Assembly (NCBI RefSeq): GCF_018130385.1
Contig: NZ_JAFCLU010000009.1
Location: 124,001-188,000, forward strand
Source of the DNA: Bradyrhizobium sp. AUGA SZCCT0283
Lineage (GTDB): Bacteria > Pseudomonadota > Alphaproteobacteria > Rhizobiales > Xanthobacteraceae
Direction: 5' to 3'
DNA length: 64,000 bases
Under the pieces are notes generated by a model that had not been told where the DNA came from, did no database searches, and was given only the letters and a program-made list of their open reading frames with translations. Below are positions 7,670-16,598 of the stretch, piece by piece. The position numbers and the translations under genes were made by a program. How positions within the stretch are numbered: the first letter of the stretch is position 1; each line of letters begins with the position of its first letter.

Positions 7670-9388
7670 ACGTTTGGCTTGGTCCTGCCAGTCTTCCCAC
7701 TCTACGTCATGGATTTCCAGGTAACTGGAAACGGCTGCGCCGATGGTCGGGAAGAAGTATTGCTCGCCAAGCTGCGAGAACAATCCAAATCGCTTCAGCT
7801 TGTCCTTTACCGGATCTTTCAGTTCGGCAAAGCACAACTCGATACCCTGCGCGTACAACGTCTCGTCCAATTCGGCGACTGTATCGCCGGCGGAGACGTC
7901 CACGCTGGTGACAGGCTCCGCCGCAACGACCAGCCAGCGCACGGGCGTCGGCGATTTCGCCACGGCGTCCAGTATGCGCTCTCTAAAGAATTCGGCGTTG
8001 GCGAAAAATAGTGGCGCGTCCCACCGAAACAGGACCAGGCCCGGGATTTGGCGTGCATCCGGATATCTCGTGATGTCGTGATAACCCTTGACGCCATGGG
8101 CGCGACCCAACACGGCGGAGTGTGGGCGCCAGCCGTCCCACAGGAACTCGATGATGGCGATCGCGATGGCCAGACCTATCCCCGGAATCACACCGAATAC
8201 GGCCACGCCGACAAAGCAGACCATCGCCAGCCAGAACTCCCACTGCTGAATCCGATAGATTCGTTTGAGATCCGTGACCTCAAAGAGGCCGATCGCGGCC
8301 GCGATGACGACGGCCGCCAATGCAGCGGTGGGCAAATGCTGAAGGAGGTTTGGCGCCACCAGCAGAAGGATGGCGATGGCAAGCGCGCCGACGACGCTGG
8401 TGAGTTGGGTGCGGGCGCCGGCGGCTTCTGCAACAGGGGTACGCGAAGCGCTGCTGCTGATCGGAAAGCCTTGAAAAAAGCCGGTTGCCAGATTCGCGGC
8501 GCCAAGCCCGACCATCTCCTGGTTGGGATCGACATGGGTGCCCAGTCGCGCGGCATAGGCACGCGAAAGCACGCTGGTGTCAGCAAATGATACGAGCGCG
8601 ATTGCGCAGCCGCCGATGAGCACCGGAAACAGATCATTATAGCCGATCAAGGGAATGGCGAAAACGGGCAGGCCCTGGGGAAGAGGACCCAAAACCTTCA
8701 CGCCGTAGTGGGTGCCAAGACCAAGCGCAGCGACGACCGCAGTCGCCCCAACCACCGCAATCAGAATGCCTGGCAGCCGTTTGCTATCCTTAAGCAGCAG
8801 GATGACCATCAGCGTGCCGAGCCCAACCCCGAAGGCGACCCAGTTTGTCTTTCCTTCAATAATTGCATCGGTGATCGCCCACAGGTCCCGCAAAGGTCCT
8901 TTGCTCTCGACCGAGAAGCCTAAGAACTTTGGCAGTTGGCTGATCAAAACGGTCAATGCAATTCCGTTCATATAGCCGTACCGTATCGGCTTGGAGAGCA
9001 GCTCGGTGACAAAACCCAGGCGCCCGATGCCGGCCAGAATGCATACCGTCCCCGAAACGATCGCCATCATGGCAGCGAGCGTTGCGGCGCGAACAGGATC
9101 GCCACCAGACAACGGAACGACGACGCCGAGGATAACGGCCGCCAGTGCCGAGTCCGGTCCCAGCACGAGGATGCGGCTGGGGCCGAACAATGCGTAGACC
9201 AGCAGCGGTACGATCGTTGCGTACAGACCGTAGATGCCAGGCAGGCCCGATGCCGCCGCGTAGGCAATTCCAACCGGGACCAGCATCGTCGCCAGGACCA
9301 GTCCAGCGAAGATATCGTGCGGAAGCCATGCCGCCTCATATCGACGGAGGATCTCGATTCCCGGCAGCCAGTGCATCGAATGCTTCAT
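7667..9388 (-). CDS. SulP family anion transporter with STAS domain
   Basis: This 573-residue inner-membrane protein matches the SLC26/SulP family. It has N-terminal DIFAGLVLATMLVPVGIAYA, then GLPGIYGLYATIVPLLVYAL and the downstream GSSR-like segment FPISSSASRTPVAEAAGART, across roughly 10-14 membrane segments. A cytoplasmic STAS domain occupies about residues 440-550. Members move sulfate, bicarbonate or other anions; the substrate here is not determined. It lies 118 bp downstream of ppk2 on the same strand and may share its promoter. A shared FixK/FNR-controlled unit would fit (inference). Confidence 0.88.
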   Translation of the reverse strand: MKHSMHWLPGIEILRRYEAAWLPHDIFAGLVLATMLVPVGIAYAAASGLPGIYGLYATIVPLLVYALFGPSRILVLGPDSALAAVILGVVVPLSGGDPVRAATLAAMMAIVSGTVCILAGIGRLGFVTELLSKPIRYGYMNGIALTVLISQLPKFLGFSVESKGPLRDLWAITDAIIEGKTNWVAFGVGLGTLMVILLLKDSKRLPGILIAVVGATAVVAALGLGTHYGVKVLGPLPQGLPVFAIPLIGYNDLFPVLIGGCAIALVSFADTSVLSRAYAARLGTHVDPNQEMVGLGAANLATGFFQGFPISSSASRTPVAEAAGARTQLTSVVGALAIAILLLVAPNLLQHLPTAALAAVVIAAAIGLFEVTDLKRIYRIQQWEFWLAMVCFVGVAVFGVIPGIGLAIAIAIIEFLWDGWRPHSAVLGRAHGVKGYHDITRYPDARQIPGLVLFRWDAPLFFANAEFFRERILDAVAKSPTPVRWLVVAAEPVTSVDVSAGDTVAELDETLYAQGIELCFAELKDPVKDKLKRFGLFSQLGEQYFFPTIGAAVSSYLEIHDVEWEDWQDQAKR

Positions 9389-9506
9389 TGGCGGTCACTT
9401 CCGGACCCGCTGGCCACGCGCATGCGTTGGCCGCAATTGGTACAGCTGGAGCCCGGTCCAGGCTGTTGTGTCCCTCGGCAAGCGGAAAACACAACGCGCC
9501 GAAACA

Positions 9507-10340
9507 TCAGTAGTGGTTGGGAATCGGCTGGCCCGAGCCCAGACCCTCGGTAGCATTCTTGGGCCGCCGCTGCACCTTGGGGATCTTCGGCAAGTCTACG
9601 TCGACCTTCTTGTATGGGATGCTGTCGAGCAGATGCTGGATCAGGTTTAGCCGGGCGCGACGCTTGTTGTCAGCGGGGACGATGTGCCAAGGCGCCCATG
9701 ACGTGTGGGTGGCCTTGATCATGCGCTGGTAGGCTTCCGTATAGTCCCACCAGCGCCGCACCGATTCAGTGTCCATCGGACTGAGCTTCCAGTGTTTCAC
9801 CGGGTCTTTGATCCGCGCCTCAAACCGGCGACGTTGCTCGTCCTGACTTACATCGAGAAAGTATTTGCGCAGGATGATGCCGTTGTTGACGATCATCTCC
9901 CGCTCGACGATGGGCGCCATCGTCAAGAACCGCTCGTAGTCCTCGTCGGTGACGAAGTCCATCACCCGCTCGACCCCGGCCCGGTTGTACCACGAGCGGT
10001 CGAAGAGGACGATCTCGCCCGCCGCCGGGAAATGCGCGATGTAGCGCTGCATGAAAACCTGGGTCTTCTCGCGGTCGGATGGGGCGGGCAGTGCCACGTG
10101 GCGGTAGATGCGCGGGCTGGTGCGTGCAGTGATCCGGCTGATCACACCACCCTTGCCCGCGGTGTCCCGGCCCTCGAAGACCACAATGATGCGTGCCCCC
10201 TTGTCTTTGACCCAGGTCTGCAGCCGCGTTAGCTCGACCTGAAGCTTCGCGAGCTCCTTCTCAAATTCCTTGCGGCTCACCTTGCCAGACCCGGCCGGCG
10301 CCTCGGTTACCTCACCCTTCTTCTGCTTGTCCTTCAACAT
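9507..10340 (-). CDS. ppk2: Polyphosphate kinase 2
   Basis: This 277-residue protein has the PPK2 fold. The Walker A motif is EGRDTAGKGG at about 56-65, Walker B is VLFDRSWYNR at about 111-120, and the lid region includes RRFEARIKDPVKHWKLS. PPK2 transfers phosphate between polyphosphate and nucleoside phosphates in the cytoplasm. The frame is open to 10508, but the start at 10340 (MLKDKQKK) follows GGGAGG at good spacing and begins at the usual family N-terminus. A FixK/FNR-like box lies about 90 bp upstream of the start, suggesting oxygen-responsive expression. The subclass (ADP- or GDP-forming) is not decided here. Confidence 0.92.
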   Translation of the reverse strand: MLKDKQKKGEVTEAPAGSGKVSRKEFEKELAKLQVELTRLQTWVKDKGARIIVVFEGRDTAGKGGVISRITARTSPRIYRHVALPAPSDREKTQVFMQRYIAHFPAAGEIVLFDRSWYNRAGVERVMDFVTDEDYERFLTMAPIVEREMIVNNGIILRKYFLDVSQDEQRRRFEARIKDPVKHWKLSPMDTESVRRWWDYTEAYQRMIKATHTSWAPWHIVPADNKRRARLNLIQHLLDSIPYKKVDVDLPKIPKVQRRPKNATEGLGSGQPIPNHY

Positions 10341-10430
10341 CTGGCAGCCTCCCGGGCCACTACGGACGACTTCGGTCGCGCCGCAGGACGCCCCTGATAC
10401 CGGACGGAGCAGAGCGCCGCGTTGCTCTTG

Positions 10431-10444
10431 TTGACCTAGATCAA
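10431..10444 (-). promoter_or_regulatory. FixK/FNR-type box upstream of ppk2
   Basis: The minus strand reads TTGATCTAGGTCAA, one mismatch from the TTGAT-N4-ATCAA consensus bound by FNR/FixK regulators. Its centre lies about 98 bp upstream of the ppk2 start, leaving room for a promoter in which the box sits near -40. FixK2-type proteins activate microaerobic genes in Bradyrhizobium. Confidence 0.55.
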
Positions 10445-10599
10445 AGGACGTCCGCAATGGATCATTCGATTTTGGCTGTCCGCGCATGTCCAGTTGGGCC
10501 GTTTTCAACCGGGTCTGCGGGCTTTGCTGTCAGCCAACGGCCTTGTGGGGTTGGCCGGACGACCGTGATTCAAATTCCAAAAACCGGGGGCTTCGTGGA

Positions 10600-11559
10600 C
10601 TAGCGCGCCACCTCTGCCCATTCCGGGCAGGTGCGCTGGTCGACCGGCACCAGCCATGCCTTGTAGTTGGTCTTGTCGATCACTTCCGCCGGCAGCATCA
10701 CCTTTTCCGGCAGCGGCTCCTTCTTGAGGTGACGCACCGCGGCCCGCGCCGCAGTGCAGCCGATCTTGAACATGTTGAAATCGACGGAAGCTAACATCCC
10801 GCCGGTTTCGATCTGCTTCACGGCCGGAAGAATGCCGTTGATGCCGATCACGGTCGCGGTCCGGTTGGCGGCCTTCAGCGCTTCCAGCACGCCGAGCGCC
10901 ATGCTGTCGTTAACCGACAGCACGGCATCGATCTCCTGATGCTCGGTCAAAAATTTCTCCATCGCGCGGCGGGCGTCCACCTGCTGGTAATTGCCGATGC
11001 CCGATCCCAAAACCTGGATGCCGGGAAACTCAGTGAGGGCGCGCTGGTATCCGCGCACGCGCTCGCGATTGGTGGGCGCGGCAGGCGTTCCCTCGATGAC
11101 GACGATCTTTCCCTTAGCCCCGAGTTTTTCGAAGAGATAGCGCGCCTCGCGATATCCGATTTCGAAATCGTCGGCGCCGACATAGGTGACGAAGCTGCCG
11201 GGCAGCGGATTGGACACCAGCACGATCGGGATTTTGGCCTCGTTGAGTTTCTTCACGGAATCGATCATGGCGACGTCATCGACCGGGATGAAGATGACGG
11301 CGTCCGGTTTGTCTTTCAACACCTGATCGACCATCGCTTTCTGTTCGCCGACATTGTCAGGCTGGTTCGGCACCAGGTGGATCAGCTTCACGCCCGTGCT
11401 GCGCGCGATCTGGTCGGAGGCGATGCGGAAGGCCTCATAGGCCGGGTTGGTGCGGTTCTTGGTGAACACGGCGATGGTCATCTGATTGTCCGCCGCCAGG
11501 GCGTGGCCTGCGATCAGGAGCATCGATCCTGCAAGCATTGTCGTTATCAGATCTCGCAT
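10600..11559 (-). CDS. Sugar-type ABC transporter periplasmic binding protein
   Basis: This 319-residue product has a signal peptide (MRDLITTMLAGSMLLIAGHALA) and a Periplasmic Binding Protein family 4 fold as in ribose or autoinducer-2 binding proteins. Family segments include IAVFTKNRTNPAYEAFRIAS, QKAMVDQVLKDKPDAVIFIP, VVIEGTPAAPTNRERVRGY and VLSVNDSMALGVLEAL. It should bind a sugar or related solute in the periplasm. The start at 11559 is chosen because GGGAGG lies just upstream; the frame open to 11610 runs into a palindromic repeat. No matching permease or ATPase is adjacent, so it is an orphan beside a Liv-type system. Confidence 0.85.
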   Translation of the reverse strand: MRDLITTMLAGSMLLIAGHALAADNQMTIAVFTKNRTNPAYEAFRIASDQIARSTGVKLIHLVPNQPDNVGEQKAMVDQVLKDKPDAVIFIPVDDVAMIDSVKKLNEAKIPIVLVSNPLPGSFVTYVGADDFEIGYREARYLFEKLGAKGKIVVIEGTPAAPTNRERVRGYQRALTEFPGIQVLGSGIGNYQQVDARRAMEKFLTEHQEIDAVLSVNDSMALGVLEALKAANRTATVIGINGILPAVKQIETGGMLASVDFNMFKIGCTAARAAVRHLKKEPLPEKVMLPAEVIDKTNYKAWLVPVDQRTCPEWAEVAR

Positions 11560-11580
11560 CGCAGCCTCCCAAGGAGTGCC

Positions 11581-11657
11581 GTCATTGCGAGGAGAGACGA
11601 AGCAATCCATCTATCCCCGTGTGGGGAGATGGATTGCTTCGCTCCGCTCGCAATGAC
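11581..11657. repeat. Palindromic intergenic repeat (GTCATTGCGAG family)
   Basis: GTCATTGCGAG...CTCGCAATGAC encloses a second inverted pair, GAAGCAATCCAT and ATGGATTGCTTC. The RNA would fold into one long hairpin. The inner arm recurs at 29145-29191. Confidence 0.75.
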
Positions 11658-11677
11658 GGCGGTGAGTGTCATAGCCG

Positions 11678-14215
11678 TCACAGCCACAGTATCTTCTTCC
11701 GGTATTCGAGGTCGGTGAGCAGCGGTTGCGCCGGTCCCTCATGGAACACCGCGCCGCGCTCCAGCGCGAACACGCGGTCGGCGAGCGCCAGCACGAGATC
11801 GAGATTGTGTTCGACGATCACGATGGAGATGTGCTGCCGGAGTTTGTCGAACACTTTGAACAGGTCGAGGATCACCGCCGGCGCCAGTCCCTCGAAGGGC
11901 TCATCGAGCAATAGCAGTTTGACATTGCCCGACATCGCGCGCGCGACCGCCACCATCTGCTGCTCGCCGCCGGAGAGATAATCGGCAGCTACGTCCATGC
12001 GCTCGCGCAGGCGCGGGAAGTATTCGAGGATCTTCTCCTCGTTCCACACCACGCCGTTGCTGCCGTCGGTCTTGCGGGCGAGACGCCCGAGCGAGAGGTT
12101 TTCCCGAACCGTCATGCCGGCGAACAGGCCGCGGCCCTGCGGCACATAGCCGATGCCGGCGCGCGCGATGTCGGGCGCGGGCAGGTGGGAGATATCGGCG
12201 CCGGCATATCGAATCGTGCCCGACGACAGCGGCACGAGGCCCGCGAGCGTCTTTAGCAGCGTCGATTTGCCGGCGCCGTTGCGGCCAAGAAGAGCGACGA
12301 TCTCGCCTTCGCGCACATTGAGGGTGGCGTCGTGGAGGATATGGCTCTTGCCGTAGAAGGTGTTGACGCGCTCGAAGCGCAGGACAGGCGCTGCACTCGC
12401 CTTCGCGTAGTCGCTGCTGAGATGCTCGACCTCGGGCACGCCGGTGCCGGTATAGACCTCCTGCACCCTGCGGTCGGCGCGCACGGCTTCCGGCGTGCCG
12501 GTCATCAGCACCTCGCCCTGGTTCATCACGGTGACGGTGCGCGAGAAGCCGAGCACGCGGTCGATGTCATGCTCGACGATCAGGACCGGAATATTAGCGG
12601 CGATGTTTTTGACGAGGTTCGAGACGCGCTCGCGCTCGGCGGCGGCAAGTCCTGCGAGCGGCTCGTCCAGCAAAAGCACGTGCGGCTTGGAGCCGAGCGC
12701 GATGCCGAGATCGACCAGCCGCTGCCCGCCATAGGAGAGTTCGCCGCCCTCGATGGTCTCGATGCCTTCGAGGCCGAGGAATTTGATCAGCTCCGCGGTC
12801 TCGGCGTGGATATCCCTGTAGTGGTCGATGTCGCGCCAGAGGTCGAAGCGTCCGGCATTCTGCGCCTGCAGCGACAGGCGGAGGTTTTCGTAGATCGACA
12901 GCCCCTTGAACAAATTGGTGATCTGGAACGAGCGCGCCAGCCCCCGGTGGCAGATCGCCTCCGAGGGCACGCCCTGGATCTCGCGGCCGTTCAGCTTGAT
13001 GGTGCCGCTGTCGGTCGGATAGAGGCCGGAAACCAGATTGAACAGCGTGGTCTTTCCCGCGCCGTTCGGCCCAATCAAGGCATGGATTTCGCCGGCGCCA
13101 ACTTGCAGGCTGGCATCGGTCACAGCGCGAATGCCGCCAAAGCTCTTGGAGACGCCGCGCACGTCGAGCACGATGCCGTCGAGCCCCTTCGGCAGCAGGA
13201 AGGCCGGCAGCGGCAGGCCTTCGTAAATCTTCCGACGGCTCATCGCCGCGGATTCTTCCGGCGGTGGCCACCAGCGTTTTGAAAGCGTTGCCCAGATGCC
13301 GACGAGGCCGCCCGGCGAGTACAGCACGAAGGCGACGAAGACGAGGCCGAACCACAGCAGCCAGTTCGACGTCCAGATCGAAAACAATTCGCGGAACAGG
13401 ATGAAGAACAGCGCGCCGATTGCCGGCCCCAGCATGCTGCGCATGCCGCCGATCACGACGATCGCGAGCAGCTCGCCGGAGAACGGCACCGAGACCGCTT
13501 CGGCGGAGACCAGATAATTCTGGAAGCCGATCAGCCCGCCGGCAAAGCCGGTCACGACAGCCGAGATCACAAAGACGCCGAGCTTGTAGCGCTCGACGGG
13601 ATAGCCCTGAAAGGTGGCGCGCAACTGGTTCTCACGGATCGCCATCAGCACGTGGCCGAACGGCGAGCGCACCAGTCGCAGCAGCAGGTAGAGCACGCCG
13701 AGGCAGAGTACGGAGACGACGATGTAATAGTTCAGCGCATTGTCGAGGCTGAACGGGCCGATGCTGCCGCGCTTCAGGCCGCCGAGGCCGTCCTCGCCGC
13801 CGGTGACGGCAGTCCAGCGGAAGGCGATGGTGTAGGCCAGCGCCGACAGCGCCAGTGTCAGCAGCGAGAAATAGACGCCGCGCCGGCGCAGGATGACGAA
13901 GCCGACAAAGGTTGCGATGATGGCGACGACGGCGGCTGCCAGCAGCAGCGGCAGGAAGATGTCGCCACCGAACCAGTTGCGCTGGATCAGCCCCGCCGCA
14001 TAGGCGCCGATGCCGAACCAGGCGCCGTGGCCGAACGAGACGAGGCCGGTATAGCCGATGCAGAGGTTGAGCCCCATGGCGGCAATGGCGAGCGCCACCA
14101 CCATGGTGCCGGTGTTGAGCGAGAGGCCAAGCAGATAGAGGCCGAACGGCAGCGCGATGACGGCGAGCGTGGCTGACAGCAGCTGATGATATTTGGTGAG
14201 GAACGCGCTTGTCAT
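11678..14215 (-). CDS. LivM-LivG-LivF triple fusion of a branched-chain amino acid type ABC importer
   Basis: One 845-residue chain joins three usually separate subunits. Residues 1 to about 315 are a LivM-type permease (LNLCIGYTGLVSFGHGAWFG, then FQGYPVERYKLGVFVISA). About 348-600 is a LivG-type ATPase with Walker A GPNGAGKTT at 382-390, signature LSYGGQ at 493-498 and LLLDEP at 514-519. About 610-845 is a LivF-type ATPase with Walker A GRNGAGKST at 644-652, LSGGEQQ near 738 and LLLDEP following. It overlaps the LivH gene by four bases and, with LivH and the binding protein, forms a full importer for branched amino acids or amides/aromatics. The LivG signature has Gly-Gly where Gly-Glu is common. 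Confidence 0.92.
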   Translation of the reverse strand: MTSAFLTKYHQLLSATLAVIALPFGLYLLGLSLNTGTMVVALAIAAMGLNLCIGYTGLVSFGHGAWFGIGAYAAGLIQRNWFGGDIFLPLLLAAAVVAIIATFVGFVILRRRGVYFSLLTLALSALAYTIAFRWTAVTGGEDGLGGLKRGSIGPFSLDNALNYYIVVSVLCLGVLYLLLRLVRSPFGHVLMAIRENQLRATFQGYPVERYKLGVFVISAVVTGFAGGLIGFQNYLVSAEAVSVPFSGELLAIVVIGGMRSMLGPAIGALFFILFRELFSIWTSNWLLWFGLVFVAFVLYSPGGLVGIWATLSKRWWPPPEESAAMSRRKIYEGLPLPAFLLPKGLDGIVLDVRGVSKSFGGIRAVTDASLQVGAGEIHALIGPNGAGKTTLFNLVSGLYPTDSGTIKLNGREIQGVPSEAICHRGLARSFQITNLFKGLSIYENLRLSLQAQNAGRFDLWRDIDHYRDIHAETAELIKFLGLEGIETIEGGELSYGGQRLVDLGIALGSKPHVLLLDEPLAGLAAAERERVSNLVKNIAANIPVLIVEHDIDRVLGFSRTVTVMNQGEVLMTGTPEAVRADRRVQEVYTGTGVPEVEHLSSDYAKASAAPVLRFERVNTFYGKSHILHDATLNVREGEIVALLGRNGAGKSTLLKTLAGLVPLSSGTIRYAGADISHLPAPDIARAGIGYVPQGRGLFAGMTVRENLSLGRLARKTDGSNGVVWNEEKILEYFPRLRERMDVAADYLSGGEQQMVAVARAMSGNVKLLLLDEPFEGLAPAVILDLFKVFDKLRQHISIVIVEHNLDLVLALADRVFALERGAVFHEGPAQPLLTDLEYRKKILWL

Positions 14216-15087
14216 TCGAACTTCTCGATACGTTCGCCCAGGAGCCCGCGCGGCCGCACCAGCAGCACCAGGAACATCAGCACGTAAATCGAGGCTTCAC
14301 CCGCGGCGGGCGCGAAGTGAATGGTGATGCCCCTGACGACGCCCACCAGCAGTGCTGCGATCACCACGCCCCAGAAACTGCCGAGGCCGCCGATGACGAC
14401 CACGACAAAGGCCACCGTGATGATCTCGGCACCCATGGCGGGATGCACGATCGTGATCGGGGCAAAGAACGCGCCGCCAAGGGCGGCCATGCCGACGCCG
14501 AGCATGACGATCGCGGTCATGTAGGGCTGCAGCCGGATGCCAAGCGCAGCCACCATGTCCGGCCGCTGGATGCCGGCGCGCACCACGCGGCCGAACGATG
14601 TCTTGTGTAAGAGCAGCCAGACGCCGACCAGGACCGCGGCGACGACAGCGAGGATCAGCAGGCGATAGCGCGAGAACAGGAAGTCGCCGAGAAAGACCGA
14701 GCCGCGAAACGCCTGCGGGATCGCGGCCGAGATCGGCGGCGCGCCCCATAGAATCCGGATCGCCTGCTCGGTGACCATGGCGAGCCCGAACGTCACCAAC
14801 AGGCTCAAGATCGGATCGGCATCGTAGAACCGGCGCAGGATGAAGCGCTCGAAGAGAATGCCGAGCAGCGCCACGGCGACCGGCGACAGCACCACCGCCG
14901 GACCGAAGCCGAGAAATTTCGTGATCCCGACCGAGATGTAGGCGCCGAGCGCATAGAACGCGCCGTGCGCGAGATTGACGATGCCGCCGACGCTGAAGAT
15001 CAGCGACAGGCCGAGCGCGATCAGGAGGTAATAGCCCCCGAGCACCAGGCCATTCACTACCTGCTCCAGCAGAAATCCGAACTGCAT
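14212..15087 (-). CDS. livH: LivH-type branched-chain amino acid ABC permease
   Basis: This 291-residue membrane protein is the second permease of the Liv system. It shows VNGLVLGGYYLLIALGLSLI at the N-terminus, VNLAHGAFYALGAY, and the conserved GLGSFWGVVIAALLVG near the C-terminus. It pairs with the LivM half of the downstream fusion to form the inner-membrane channel. Its stop overlaps the start of the fusion gene (ATGA), so the two are translationally coupled. The binding-protein gene is 89 bp upstream on the same strand. Confidence 0.92.
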   Translation of the reverse strand: MQFGFLLEQVVNGLVLGGYYLLIALGLSLIFSVGGIVNLAHGAFYALGAYISVGITKFLGFGPAVVLSPVAVALLGILFERFILRRFYDADPILSLLVTFGLAMVTEQAIRILWGAPPISAAIPQAFRGSVFLGDFLFSRYRLLILAVVAAVLVGVWLLLHKTSFGRVVRAGIQRPDMVAALGIRLQPYMTAIVMLGVGMAALGGAFFAPITIVHPAMGAEIITVAFVVVVIGGLGSFWGVVIAALLVGVVRGITIHFAPAAGEASIYVLMFLVLLVRPRGLLGERIEKFE

Positions 15088-15176
15088 ATGCGATCCGCGA
15101 AGATAAAAAGGGACGGCGCCGGCTTTTTAGTGCCGGCGCCGCAACGCCAGTGTGCCCGACGCCCGGATTCGGGCTT

Positions 15177-16421
15177 CTATGCCTTCATGTTGCAGGGATT
15201 TTGCGTCTTCGTCGGGTAGATCGATTCGAGCTCCGCGCCCGCGGCCGGCACCGCTTCGCCAAGCACCAGCATGTCCCACTTGTCCTTCATCTCGCCCTTC
15301 GGCTTCACCGTGAACGGATAGGCCTCCTGCACCAGCTGATGATCCCAGGAACGGAAATAGGCCTTGCGCGCCTTCATGATGTCGAACTGCGTCTGCTTCT
15401 CGAAATAGCCGATCAGCGCGTCGCTCTCGGTCGACTTGGTCTCGGTGATCGCCTGCGCGATCATTTTCAGCGTGATGTATTCGATCCAGGCGTGGTTCTC
15501 CGGCGGCTTGCCGTATTTCTTGGTGAAGGCCTCGACGAAAGCCTTCGAGGCCGGATTGTCCAGCGTGTGATACCAGACGGTCGGCCAGGTGCCGCTGAGA
15601 TTGCCTTCGCCCATCGCCCAGGCGTCGCCGGTGTTGAGGTTGAAGCCGACCAGCGGGTAGGGGAGGCCGAACTCGGCATATTGCTTGACGAGGTTGGTGA
15701 CCTGGTTGCCGGCGAGGTTGCAGCACACGACGTCAGGCTTGGCCTGCCGGACCTTCAGGAGATACGGGCTGAAGTCGGTGACGTCAGTCGCGATCAGCTC
15801 GTCCCCGATCAGGGTGGCGTCGTTGGCGCTGAAGAAGGCTTTCGCGGCCTTCAGCAGGTCGTGGCCGAAAATGTAGTCTGCCGTCAGGGTGACGAACTTC
15901 TTGCCCTTCACCATACCCTTCTGCTTGAGCGCGGTGCCGACGGCGTTGACCATCACGGTGTTCGGGATGTCGCAGTGGAAGGAGTAGCGGTTGCAATCCT
16001 TGCCGCGCAATGCATCCGAACGCGCGCCGGTGGAGAAGAACACCTTCTTGTTGCGCTCGGCGACCTGCATGATGGTCAGCGACGAGGCGGAAGAGATTTC
16101 GCCGAACAGCAGCACCGCGCCGTCCTGCTCGATCATGCGCTGCGCCTTGGTGGATGCAGTCGCGGGATTGACCGAGTCTTCCGACATCAGGTCGATCTGC
16201 TTGCCCATGATGCCGCCGGACGCGTTGATCTCTTCGGCGGCCATCTTCACCCCAAGCTGGGCGTAGCTGCCGATCGCGCCGAGGAAGCCGGTCAGCGGCA
16301 CCAGATGGCCGATCTTTATTCGCGCGGCCTGGGCGCTGAGGATGGCCGGAGATCCGATCGCGGAGGCGCCGGCAAAGGCGGCGCCGGCCTTCAACAGAGT
16401 ACGTCGGCTGTAGCGGGTCAT
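15177..16421 (-). CDS. Liv-type periplasmic binding protein, Tat-exported
   Basis: This 414-residue protein begins MTRYSRRTLLKAGAAFAGAS, a twin-arginine signal ending near ILSAQA. The mature part is a type I periplasmic binding protein (Peripla_BP_6): RIKIGHLVPLTGFLGAIGSY, AAEEINASGGIMGKQIDLM and FVTLTADYIFGHDLLKAAKA. It delivers branched amino acids, amides or small aromatic acids to the LivH/LivMGF complex encoded downstream. ATG 16421 is preferred over 16448 because it puts the RR motif at the N-terminus and follows GGAGACC. The divergent ThDP, SDR and cupin genes may metabolise the imported solute (inference). Confidence 0.9.
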   Translation of the reverse strand: MTRYSRRTLLKAGAAFAGASAIGSPAILSAQAARIKIGHLVPLTGFLGAIGSYAQLGVKMAAEEINASGGIMGKQIDLMSEDSVNPATASTKAQRMIEQDGAVLLFGEISSASSLTIMQVAERNKKVFFSTGARSDALRGKDCNRYSFHCDIPNTVMVNAVGTALKQKGMVKGKKFVTLTADYIFGHDLLKAAKAFFSANDATLIGDELIATDVTDFSPYLLKVRQAKPDVVCCNLAGNQVTNLVKQYAEFGLPYPLVGFNLNTGDAWAMGEGNLSGTWPTVWYHTLDNPASKAFVEAFTKKYGKPPENHAWIEYITLKMIAQAITETKSTESDALIGYFEKQTQFDIMKARKAYFRSWDHQLVQEAYPFTVKPKGEMKDKWDMLVLGEAVPAAGAELESIYPTKTQNPCNMKA

Positions 16422-16598
16422 CACTGGTCTCCTCCCGGGATACGTCACGACGTTCTCTCTTCCGTTTCCGCTTATGCGACAATGTGAGAGACGTTCTTTT
16501 ATTGTTGTAGGATATTTCCGGACGCAATCGCTCCTGTCAACGCCAAATGCGTCGCAGCCGCGGCCAACCCGTTTGAAGCGGATTTTAGCTGGATCGGA

